Positions 1-5,188 of a DNA stretch of 9,654 bases are shown here, piece after piece. Source of the DNA: UBA3855 sp964472035 (lineage in GTDB: Bacteria; Bacillota; Clostridia; Oscillospirales; Ruminococcaceae); assembly GCA_964472035.1 (NCBI GenBank), contig CAYYIT010000071.1, positions 1 to 9,654 of the forward strand. The letters run 5' to 3'. Each line of letters opens with the position of its first letter. Position 1 is the first letter of the stretch. The notes beneath the pieces were generated by a model that was given only the letters and a program-made list of their open reading frames with translations, was not told the DNA's origin and did no database searches. The position numbers and the translations under genes are program-made.

Positions 1-42
1 AGGAGCGGAGCAAATCGAGAAGCCATCCACGCGTAATGTCAG

Positions 43-197
43 CGCGGACTCCGCGGCGGGGGGCCCCCGCTGGCGAGGTTTCTTAATGGGGGTTCTCACT
101 GGATCGTCTGAACGCATCCCCCCAATGCCTGACGGCAAAGGGGGGATCGCTGTTTTTACTATCGAGACCGCAAGCGGAGCTTGCTTCATGTTCTCGC
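43..197 (+). repeat. Structured intergenic repeat, copy E1
   Basis: First of four copies of a modular hairpin repeat seen in this window. Read left to right it has hairpin 0 (56-61 GCGGGG with 65-70 CCCCGC, loop GGC), a short linker, the conserved core GGTTCTCACTGGATCG starting at 91, hairpin 1 (CCCCCC 118-123 with GGGGGG 140-145, enclosing GCC 127-129 paired with GGC 134-136), the conserved GAGACC, hairpin 2 (GCAAGC 170-175, loop GGA, GCTTGC 179-184) and the end motif TTCATGTTCTCGC at 185-197. A second small hairpin of the hairpin-0 type (CGCGG, loop ACT, CCGCG) lies just before it at 44-56. Short translations are possible in several frames, but none has a ribosome binding site, so I treat it as non-coding. 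Function is unknown; it could be a REP/MITE-like palindromic element or a structured RNA. Confidence 0.8.
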
Positions 198-203
198 GGA
201 GAT

Positions 204-337
204 GGGGGACATTCGCTATGCTCTGTCCCCAGACCAGCATCGCTGTGCGCAGCACAGCCGATGCGGACAGTTTGCGGATGCGAGGGGTGGAGGGGCGAAG
301 CCCCTCCCTATAAAGCCCCCTCCCTTTAGGGAGGGGG
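204..337. repeat. Hairpin-train module B, copy 1
   Basis: A run of four consecutive hairpins directly after repeat copy E1, also present at about 4929-5060. They are GGGGACA 205-211 with TGTCCCC 224-230; a hairpin at 238-263 built from CATCG/CGATG around CTGTGC/GCACAG; GGAGGGGC 289-296 with GCCCCTCC 300-307 (loop GAA); and CCCCCTCCC 316-324 with GGGAGGGGG 329-337. The copy near 5 kb keeps the same order of hairpins and most of the sequence. No protein-coding signal is seen. Confidence 0.75.
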
Positions 338-346
338 TTAGGGGGT

Positions 347-376
347 GGGCAATTTTCAGGAAATTGCCCTATTTTT
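347..376 (+). terminator. Intrinsic terminator-like hairpin
   Basis: A perfect 9-bp stem, GGGCAATTT (347-355) with AAATTGCCC (361-369), has a 5-nt loop and is followed by TATTTTT. This is the classic rightward Rho-independent terminator. It would protect the acyltransferase-like gene at 566 from readthrough out of the gene or repeat to its left. On the other strand there is no T-run, so it should act in one direction only. Confidence 0.65.
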
Positions 377-386
377 GACAAACTGC

Positions 387-401
387 GCAAGCGGAGCTTG
401 C
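387..401. repeat. Stray hairpin-2 copy
   Basis: GCAAGC (387-392), loop GGA, GCTTGC (396-401), followed by TTCA. This is the same hairpin that closes repeat copy E1 at 170-184, here without the rest of the element. It looks like a remnant or an independently mobile piece. Confidence 0.6.
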
Positions 402-463
402 TTCAGCTTCCGGCAGGGTGTTTGGCGCGCCCCGAAAAAAATCCCCCGTCCTGCAAAAAGCGG

Positions 464-492
464 TTGCAGAATGTCAAAAAGTATGGTATAAT
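464..492 (+). promoter_or_regulatory. Sigma-A-type promoter for the acyltransferase-like gene
   Basis: TTGCAG at 464-469 and a perfect TATAAT at 487-492 are separated by 17 bp. TG at 484-485 gives an extended -10. The coding start lies about 70 bp further on, at 566. Upstream repeats end before the -35, so the gene has its own transcription start. Confidence 0.75.
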
Positions 493-565
493 AATAGGGA
501 ATGAATCGGAAATGCGGAAAAATGCCGCACCATGAGAAACAAAAGAAAGCAATGAAGGTGAGATC

Positions 566-2020
566 ATGTCAGAATCTACGGAAAAAACACGAAATTTAGG
601 CATTGACCTGCTCTGCTGCATCGGCGTCATGATGCTGCTGGGGCTGCAGTACATCGCCGATACCGGATTTACCCAGGCCCCCATCCAGGGCTATATGGCA
701 GCCCTGCCGATCGCTTCGCGCTGGTTCTGCCTTGCCGGTGCATCGCTCCTCGCGGCGTGCATGGGCTATATCATGAGTACCAAAAAATTCTCCGCGTCGT
801 ATTTTACCATCCTGATCCGTCCCGTGTATATTTACCTCGTCGGAACCCTCTGCGCCCTCGCGATCCGCTATGTGCTGCTCCATGAGCCGCTCGAACTGCG
901 CGATACGCTGACCGCCGTGGCAGGCTTCTCCGCAACCGAGACCGGACGCCTCATCGGTATGTACATCGCCCTGCTCCTTGCCGCGCCCTTCGTGAATGCC
1001 GCGTTCCACGGCCTCAAGAAACGCCACGCAAGACAGGCCTTCCTCGTGGTGACGGCCATCGTCAGCACCCTCCAGCCGATGCTGTACATCTGCGGCATCT
1101 ATGTGATCCCGGAGTGGTGCAAGGGTCTGTTTCCGCTCGCGGCCTACATCGGCGGCGCGTACATCCGCCGTTACAGCAAAAAGCGCGATTTTGTGAGTCT
1201 TTTCATCTTCCTGATCTCCCTCTGTCTTGCCCAGACCGTCGTTGTTTTGAGCATCAGCATGACAAAGGGCATCATGTATTGTCCGTGGCTTGACAGCATG
1301 GCAAGCCTCCCGTGCCTGTGCATCGCACTGTGCCTGCTCGGCATGCTGCGCAGCAAAAAGGAGGGCAACAGTGTCGGACACCGCTTCTTTGCATGCGGTG
1401 CAGGCGGCGCACTGGCAGGTCTGCTGCTGGGCGAACCCTTCCTCGACTGTCTCGCACCGGCACTGTACGAGCGTTTCCCCGACCTGTCCATGCGCCTGAT
1501 CGCCGGCTGGGTCGTGGTACCGGTGACCTTCATCATCTGCTGCACCGTGGGACTCATTATCCAGGGCCCCGTGTTCCTGATCCGTCAGGCTGTGCGCGGT
1601 GAAGAAGAGGAGGAGGAGGAAGCTTCCGCCGAAGAAGAAGCTGCCGAGGAAGCCCCTGCCGACGAAGCCCCCGTTCCGGAAACGGAAGAAGAGGACGACG
1701 ACAGCTACGAGGAGGACTTCGAGCCGCACGGCGGAATGCCCGAGACCACGATGCTTCCGCAGAGCACGCCCGTCCAGCCCAAGCCCTACGCAGGCGAGAC
1801 CAATCCGCGCCATACGATCTCCGTGCCGGTGTCCCATCCGCAGACACAGGTGAGACTCACCCAGCCGCCGGCAGAAAAGCCGATCGGCGTGCATGAGGTC
1901 GAGCTGCCCGAGCGCAGCAGCAAGCGCTACAATATCGACGATATTCTCAGTGAACAGGGCGTCAAGACCAGCCACGTGCCGGATTCCGTAGACGACCTGA
2001 TCGCGGCATTGACGAAGTAG
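566..2020 (+). CDS. Multi-spanning membrane protein, acyltransferase-3-like, with acidic tail
   Basis: A 484-residue integral membrane protein. Roughly ten hydrophobic segments fill residues 10-340, followed by a hydrophilic tail. The first segment (IDLLCCIGVMMLLGLQY) and a following MGYIMSTKK motif resemble the start of acyltransferase-3 family proteins, which move acyl groups onto sugars at the cytoplasmic membrane. The Arg and His usual in the IDLLR...H signature appear to be replaced by Cys17 and Gln28, so catalytic activity is doubtful. From residue 346 a Glu-rich stretch (seven consecutive Glu, then Asp/Glu-rich to about 386) leads into a Pro/Thr-rich linker and a terminal block with YNIDDILSE and SVDDLIAAL, possibly a protein-binding motif. 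The start is set by AAGGTGA at 555-561. The gene has its own promoter and stands alone, with repeat copy E2 right after its stop. The family call rests on the N-terminal half; a function is not assigned. Confidence 0.6.
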   Translation: MSESTEKTRNLGIDLLCCIGVMMLLGLQYIADTGFTQAPIQGYMAALPIASRWFCLAGASLLAACMGYIMSTKKFSASYFTILIRPVYIYLVGTLCALAIRYVLLHEPLELRDTLTAVAGFSATETGRLIGMYIALLLAAPFVNAAFHGLKKRHARQAFLVVTAIVSTLQPMLYICGIYVIPEWCKGLFPLAAYIGGAYIRRYSKKRDFVSLFIFLISLCLAQTVVVLSISMTKGIMYCPWLDSMASLPCLCIALCLLGMLRSKKEGNSVGHRFFACGAGGALAGLLLGEPFLDCLAPALYERFPDLSMRLIAGWVVVPVTFIICCTVGLIIQGPVFLIRQAVRGEEEEEEEASAEEEAAEEAPADEAPVPETEEEDDDSYEEDFEPHGGMPETTMLPQSTPVQPKPYAGETNPRHTISVPVSHPQTQVRLTQPPAEKPIGVHEVELPERSSKRYNIDDILSEQGVKTSHVPDSVDDLIAALTK

Positions 2021-2048
2021 CGGGGAGCGGGGAGCGGGGAGCGGGGAG
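2021..2048 (+). repeat. Four tandem copies of a 7-bp unit
   Basis: CGGGGAG is repeated four times exactly, starting at the base after the stop codon of the preceding gene, and it runs into hairpin 0 of repeat copy E2. It is probably an expansion, by slippage, of the 5' arm of that hairpin. Confidence 0.85.
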
Positions 2049-2231
2049 CCCCCGCTGGCGTTAAGCAGATGCCCAGCGAGGAACGAGCGCAGGCAGTCGC
2101 TTATGCATAGCAGCTTTCTTAGGAGGGTTCTCACTGGATCGTCTGACCACATCCCCCCAATGCCTTCGGCAAAGGGGGGATCGTTAGTGTTGTTTTAGAG
2201 ACCGCCGCACAAGGCGGCTTCATTTTCTCAC
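2040..2231 (+). repeat. Structured intergenic repeat, copy E2 (with 51-bp module)
   Basis: Second copy of the modular repeat. Hairpin 0 is AGCGGGG (2040-2046), loop AGC, CCCCGCT (2050-2056). It is followed by a 51-bp module at 2063-2113 that copies E1 and E3 lack but E4 has in identical form. The conserved core starts at 2126. Hairpin 1 is CCCCCC 2153-2158 with GGGGGG 2174-2179, enclosing GCC/GGC. Hairpin 2 is GCCGC (2204-2208) with GCGGC (2214-2218), a different sequence from copy E1 but still fully paired and still 15 nt long. The end motif is TTCATTTTCTCAC at 2219-2231. The element fills the gap between two same-strand genes. No T-run follows the hairpins, so it does not look like a simple terminator. 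Confidence 0.85.
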
Positions 2232-2269
2232 ATGTTCCACCCCAACCATAACAGAAAGGTGAATCCTAT

Positions 2270-3034
2270 ATGAAACTCTTAATGATCGGCGACGTCGTCG
2301 GCGAGGCCGGCTGCCTCTTCCTGCAGAAAAAACTCCCATCCCTCCGCCGTGAACTCGGCGCGGATCTCACCATCGTCAACGGCGAAAATTCCGCCAACGG
2401 CAACGGTATCACCGCCTATTCCGCGGACCAGCTCTTCCACGCCGGCGCGGATCTCCTGACCACCGGCAACCATGCCTTCCAGCGCCGCGACAACCTCCAC
2501 ATCTACGAGCAGGACAACATCCTGCGCCCTGCCAATTATTCCGATGCCTGCCCCGGCAAGGGCGTCGGCATCATCGACTGCGGATCGTTCCGCGCAGCCG
2601 TCATCAACCTCTCCGGCGTCCTGTATCTCGAGAACCTCGACAATCCCTTCGATACCATTGACCGCCTGCTGGAAGGGATCGACACCCCGAATATTTTCGT
2701 GGATTTCCACGCCGAGGCAACCTCCGAGAAGCGCGCCATGGGCTTCCACCTCGCCGGAAGAGTCACCGCCGTGATCGGCACCCATACCCATGTCCAGACC
2801 GCCGATGCCTGCATTCTGGAGGGGCATACCGGCTACCTGACCGACGTCGGCATGACGGGCGTCGAGGATTCCGTCCTCGGCGTGAAGAAGGAGATCGCCG
2901 TCAATCGCCTGCGCCTGCACGTCCCCCAGCGCTTTGAAGAGGCGCAGGGCGACTGCTACCTCAACGGCGTCCTGATCGAGTTCGACCAAAAGTGTGGGAA
3001 ATGTACGAAAATCACCTCTCTGATTGTGAGATAA
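2270..3034 (+). CDS. ymdB: YmdB family metallophosphoesterase
   Basis: A 254-residue cytoplasmic enzyme, close to the usual family length. In Bacillus, YmdB hydrolyses cyclic nucleotides such as 2',3'-cAMP and influences motility, biofilm formation and RNA decay. The two-metal phosphoesterase residues are in place: GDVVG with Asp8, NGEN with Glu39 and Asn40, GNH with Asn67 and His68 (the general acid), DFHAEA with His147, and GTHTHVQTAD with His172 and His174. The start is supported by AAAGGTG at 2255-2261, 8 nt before ATG. spoVS follows at 3160, the same order as ymdB-spoVS in B. subtilis; rny, usually just upstream, is not here. No promoter is obvious before it; transcription may come through repeat copy E2 from the upstream gene. 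Strong call. Confidence 0.95.
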   Translation: MKLLMIGDVVGEAGCLFLQKKLPSLRRELGADLTIVNGENSANGNGITAYSADQLFHAGADLLTTGNHAFQRRDNLHIYEQDNILRPANYSDACPGKGVGIIDCGSFRAAVINLSGVLYLENLDNPFDTIDRLLEGIDTPNIFVDFHAEATSEKRAMGFHLAGRVTAVIGTHTHVQTADACILEGHTGYLTDVGMTGVEDSVLGVKKEIAVNRLRLHVPQRFEEAQGDCYLNGVLIEFDQKCGKCTKITSLIVR

Positions 3035-3057
3035 TGCACAAAGTTTTCCAAAACCTA

Positions 3058-3086
3058 TTGCTTTTTTTATGGAAATAGTGTATAAT
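3058..3086 (+). promoter_or_regulatory. Sigma-A-like promoter of spoVS
   Basis: TTGCTT at 3058-3063 and TATAAT at 3081-3086 are separated by exactly 17 bp, in the gap after ymdB. This gives spoVS its own transcript with a leader of roughly 65 nt. B. subtilis spoVS is known to depend on sigma-H; I do not see a sigma-H-type pair at suitable spacing here. Confidence 0.7.
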
Positions 3087-3101
3087 GAGTATACCTAACA
3101 G

Positions 3102-3142
3102 AATCGTTCCAGGTGCTGTATCATCAGATTTGACAAACGATT
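3102..3142 (+). other. Inverted repeat in the spoVS leader
   Basis: AATCGTT at 3102-3108 is complementary to AACGATT at 3136-3142, with a 27-nt loop. One more G-U pair is possible at the base. The stem ends five bases before the ribosome binding site at 3148, so it could shape translation or act as a protein site. It could also be chance. Confidence 0.35.
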
Positions 3143-3147
3143 TACCC

Positions 3148-3154
3148 AGGAGGT
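3148..3154 (+). promoter_or_regulatory. Ribosome binding site fixing the spoVS start
   Basis: AGGAGGT lies 5 nt before the ATG at 3160. It rules out the in-frame ATG at 3085, which overlaps the -10 box and would add 25 residues not seen in SpoVS. Confidence 0.85.
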
Positions 3155-3159
3155 CACTT

Positions 3160-3420
3160 ATGGAAATTTTGAAAGTATCTTCACGTTCATCCCCCAACTC
3201 TGTAGCCGGTGCAATTGCCGGTGTGATCCGTGAAAACAAGACAGTAGAGATCCAGGCAGTGGGCGCCGGTGCCGCCAATCAGGCCATCAAGTCCGTTGCG
3301 ATCGCAAGAGGATACCTTGCCCCCATTGGCATTGACCTGATCTGTGTGCCTGCTTTTACAAGCATCCAGATCGACGGCGAGGACCGCACCGCCATCAAGC
3401 TCATCTGCGAACCCCGCTGA
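3160..3420 (+). CDS. spoVS: Stage V sporulation protein S
   Basis: An 86-residue protein, the same length as B. subtilis SpoVS. It begins MEILKVSSRSSPNSVAGAIA and contains the conserved VGAGAANQAIKSVAIARG region (about residues 36-53) and ends with a predicted beta strand. SpoVS proteins are small, Alba-like, probable nucleic-acid-binding factors. In Bacillus, SpoVS affects septation and progress through stage V of sporulation, but the family also occurs in non-sporulating bacteria. The gene follows ymdB as in Bacillus, has its own promoter, and ends at a terminator hairpin at 3440-3465. Sequence match is essentially unambiguous. Confidence 0.97.
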   Translation: MEILKVSSRSSPNSVAGAIAGVIRENKTVEIQAVGAGAANQAIKSVAIARGYLAPIGIDLICVPAFTSIQIDGEDRTAIKLICEPR

Positions 3421-3433
3421 TGTATGAATGAAT

Positions 3434-3475
3434 CAAAACGCCCCCGAGCCATACGGCAAGGGGGCATTTTCTGTC
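3434..3475. terminator. spoVS terminator; copy 1 of a 42-bp repeat
   Basis: GCCCCC (3440-3445) pairs with GGGGGC (3460-3465), with GCC/GGC inside and loop ATAC. ATTTTCTGT follows on the + strand and GTTTTGATT on the - strand, so it can work in both directions. The 42 bp at 3434-3475 recur at 3631-3672 with one mismatch. The fold, an outer G/C stem enclosing GCC and GGCAA, resembles hairpin 1 of the large intergenic repeats. Confidence 0.7.
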
Positions 3476-3512
3476 AGAAATGTTGATTCGGCTTACATTT
3501 GCCCCACAGCTA

Positions 3513-3597
3513 ACGCACGCCCTTCGGGTGCCCCTGCCCCCTCCCCAAAGGGGAGGGGGGGAAGAGTCGGGGTGCTGCCGCACCCCGACCCCGCCCT
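3513..3597. repeat. GC-rich hairpin module between the two terminators
   Basis: A chain of hairpins: GCAC/GTGC around CCCTTCGGG, then CCCCCTCCCC (3537-3546) with GGGGAGGGGG (3550-3559), then GTCGGGGTGC (3566-3575) with GCACCCCGAC (3580-3589). The 36 bp at 3562-3597 are identical to 4893-4928. No gene signal is seen; short translations here lack ribosome binding sites. Confidence 0.7.
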
Positions 3598-3630
3598 CCT
3601 GCGGAGTGCTTTTTGTTGTATGTGACAAAC

Positions 3631-3672
3631 CAAAACACCCCCGAGCCATACGGCAAGGGGGCATTTTCTGTC
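3631..3672. terminator. Lipoprotein-gene terminator; copy 2 of the 42-bp repeat
   Basis: Same hairpin as at 3434-3475, with A instead of G at 3637. It lies just beyond the stop of the leftward lipoprotein gene. On the - strand the stem GCCCCC/GGGGGT is followed by GTTTTGGTTTGT, a reasonable T-rich tail, so it should end that transcript. Confidence 0.65.
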
Positions 3673-3679
3673 GTTTTTG

Positions 3680-4612
3680 TTATTTCCGGTAGTCGGCAAT
3701 GGTGTCGTAGGGAATCACCACGGGACAGTAGTCGCCGAGCACATGGAGGAGCTCCACGCCGATGGCAGCACCGTCGGGCGTCAGCCACGCAGTATAGGAG
3801 GATCCGAAGTCCTCCTCCGGAAGAAGATGATTGCTGTAGGTGAAGCTGCCGCTTACGCCTGCGTCATAGAGCTCGGTTTCGGTCACGCCGAGGCGCTCCG
3901 CGAGGGTGGGGACGAGCAGCGCATCGACCTGCGCATTGACGACCTCCCCGAAGGCCTCATCCACGTTGTAGAGATCCGCGAGGTACACGATCTCCATGGT
4001 CGCCTTGTCGATGATCAGGCCGTGGACGAAATTCACAGGATACGCCGCCATTTCGACGAAATAATCGCCCGACCAGAGGATGCTGAGGTACTCGTCGTTG
4101 TTGAGGGTAACGGTGTAGTTGACGTCCAGCGTGACATCGCCGTTGTCCATGGCGACAAGATCATCGCCGAAGCCGATGATCCTTGCAATCGCGTGATCGA
4201 TCATTTCCCCGTAGGCGGCATCGTTGTCCGGATCGCCGGAAACCGTGGGGTAATCGATGGTATAGTTCACGCCGAGTACGCTGTCGCTGGCGGTATTCTG
4301 CATGAAGGTCAGCTCTGCTGGCGCAGCAGGAGCTGCCTCGGTCGGTTCGGGGTCGGTCTCGTCCGGCGCAGCAGCAGTGGGATCCTCCGGTGCATCCGTG
4401 GGGATCTCGGTTTCTGTGGGAGCGGCGGTTGCGGCAGGCGGTTCCGTTTCCGCAGGGGAGTCCTCAACAGGCGCGAGGGTGGGCGCTGTCGGGGAGAGCA
4501 GCGGCTGTGTTTCGGCATCATTTGCCGAATCCTGATGCGCACCGGCGCAGGCCGAAACGCTCGCCAAAAGGGCAGCTGCCATGGCAGCCGCGAGCATTTT
4601 TCTCATATTCAT
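3680..4612 (-). CDS. Secreted lipoprotein with DUF3298-like domain
   Basis: A 310-residue predicted lipoprotein. The N-terminus MNMRKML, an alanine-rich hydrophobic stretch and the lipobox VSAC put the lipid-bearing cysteine at residue 22. Residues 23-100 are a Pro/Thr/Ala/Glu-rich low-complexity linker that probably spans the cell wall. Residues about 103-310 form a folded domain. NFVHGLIIDKATMEIVYLAD (a tGk-type DLf turn), and near the end a LTPDG motif followed by VVIPYDTIADY, resemble DUF3298, the extracellular domain of RsiV-type anti-sigma factors and of many clostridial lipoproteins. In RsiV that domain binds lysozyme; no such role can be claimed here. There is no anti-sigma or transmembrane part. 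The start at 4612 is chosen because AAGGAGA (4627-4621) is well spaced; a start at 4657 would sit on the promoter. It is monocistronic and convergent with spoVS. Confidence 0.75.
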   Translation of the reverse strand: MNMRKMLAAAMAAALLASVSACAGAHQDSANDAETQPLLSPTAPTLAPVEDSPAETEPPAATAAPTETEIPTDAPEDPTAAAPDETDPEPTEAAPAAPAELTFMQNTASDSVLGVNYTIDYPTVSGDPDNDAAYGEMIDHAIARIIGFGDDLVAMDNGDVTLDVNYTVTLNNDEYLSILWSGDYFVEMAAYPVNFVHGLIIDKATMEIVYLADLYNVDEAFGEVVNAQVDALLVPTLAERLGVTETELYDAGVSGSFTYSNHLLPEEDFGSSYTAWLTPDGAAIGVELLHVLGDYCPVVIPYDTIADYRK

Positions 4613-4648
4613 AGGGGTCGTCTCCTTTTGTATAATCTCTGTAAATCT

Positions 4649-4677
4649 ATTATACACCCATCCGCCCCGATGCGCAA
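4649..4677 (-). promoter_or_regulatory. Promoter of the lipoprotein gene
   Basis: On the - strand TATAAT (4654-4649) is preceded at 17 bp by TTGCGC (4677-4672). The -35 is weak but the -10 is perfect, and it is 37 bp before the start codon. Confidence 0.6.
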
Positions 4678-4715
4678 TAACCCGAAAATGACAAATAGTA
4701 TCATTTTAATAACAA

Positions 4716-4852
4716 CGGGGAGCCCCCGCTGGCGAGATATGCTTAATAGTGGTTCTCACTGGATCGACTGACCGCATGCGCCAATGCTGCGCAAAGGCGC
4801 AAGGCTGGGGTCGCTTTCGAGACCGCCGGCGGAGCCGGCTTCAGTTTCTCGC
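4716..4852 (+). repeat. Structured intergenic repeat, copy E3
   Basis: Third copy of the modular repeat, without the 51-bp module. Hairpin 0 is CGGGG (4716-4720), loop AGC, CCCCG (4724-4728). The conserved core GGTTCTCACTGGATCG starts at 4751. Hairpin 1 is TGCGCC (4777-4782) with GGCGCA (4796-4801), a new sequence on both arms compared with E1 and E2, while the inside keeps AATGC...GCAAA. GAGACC comes next, then hairpin 2, GCCGGC (4825-4830), loop GGA, GCCGGC (4834-4839), again changed on both arms. The end motif is TTCAGTTTCTCGC at 4840-4852. It sits upstream of the lipoprotein promoter and reads away from it. Confidence 0.85.
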
Positions 4853-5081
4853 ATGCCCTCCCCCCGACCCCCTCCCTGAAGGGAGGGGGAGAAAGAGTCG
4901 GGGTGCTGCCGCACCCCGACCCCGCCCTGGGACATTCGCTGCGCTCTGTCCCAGACCCAGCATCGCTGTGCGCAGCACAGCCGATGCGGTCGTACTGCGC
5001 AGCTAAGGGGTGGAGGGGCGAAGCCCCTCCCGACCATCCCCCCTCCCTTCAGGGAGGGGGCAGGGGGTGGGCATGCGAGAA
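4846..5081. repeat. Hairpin-train module B, copy 2, bounded by inverted repeats
   Basis: The segment is flanked by a perfect 13-bp inverted repeat: TTCTCGCATGCCC at 4846-4858 and its complement at 5069-5081. Both are followed inwards by a CCCCCTCCC/GGGAGGGGG hairpin (4868-4889 and 5039-5060). Inside are the 36 bp shared with 3562-3597, whose hairpin is GTCGGGGTGC/GCACCCCGAC, and then the train shared with 205-337: GGGACA/TGTCCC, the CATCG-CTGTGC hairpin, and GGAGGGGC/GCCCCTCC. No coding signal is seen. Confidence 0.75.
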
Positions 5082-5154
5082 CATGAAGCAAGCTCCGCTT
5101 GCGGTCTCTAAAGAAGAACCAGCATTGCCCTCCTTACCGCAAGGCAAGAGGGCA
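5075..5154 (-). repeat. Partial structured repeat, copy E4a
   Basis: The end motif, hairpin 2 (GCAAGC 5088-5093, GCTTGC 5097-5102) and hairpin 1 (GCCCTC 5127-5132, GAGGGC 5148-5153) are present, but the core and hairpin 0 are missing. Positions 5083-5154 repeat 5197-5268 with three mismatches in 72, a direct duplication 114 bp apart. Confidence 0.8.
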
Positions 5155-5157
5155 TAT

Positions 5158-5172
5158 GGGGGCTTTGCCCCC
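5158..5172. repeat. Small GC hairpin
   Basis: GGGGGC (5158-5163), loop TTT, GCCCCC (5167-5172), lying between partial copy E4a and full copy E4b. The same stem with the complementary loop (AAA) occurs at 9584-9598. Confidence 0.55.
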
Positions 5173-5188
5173 CCTCGAGAGCCATAGC

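Noticed and set aside
596..2152. A 518-codon open frame on the - strand opposite the acyltransferase-like gene
   Set aside because: The + strand frame has a promoter, a ribosome binding site and clear membrane segments. The - strand frame would start inside repeat copy E2 and has no plausible domain.
3041..3067. A terminator for ymdB at GTTTTCCAAAAC followed by a T-run
   Set aside because: The stem is only five mostly A/T pairs with a two-base loop, and the T-run coincides with the spoVS promoter.
3085..3159. An N-terminal extension of SpoVS from the ATG at 3085
   Set aside because: The ATG overlaps the -10 box, lacks a ribosome binding site, and SpoVS is 86 residues from the ATG at 3160.
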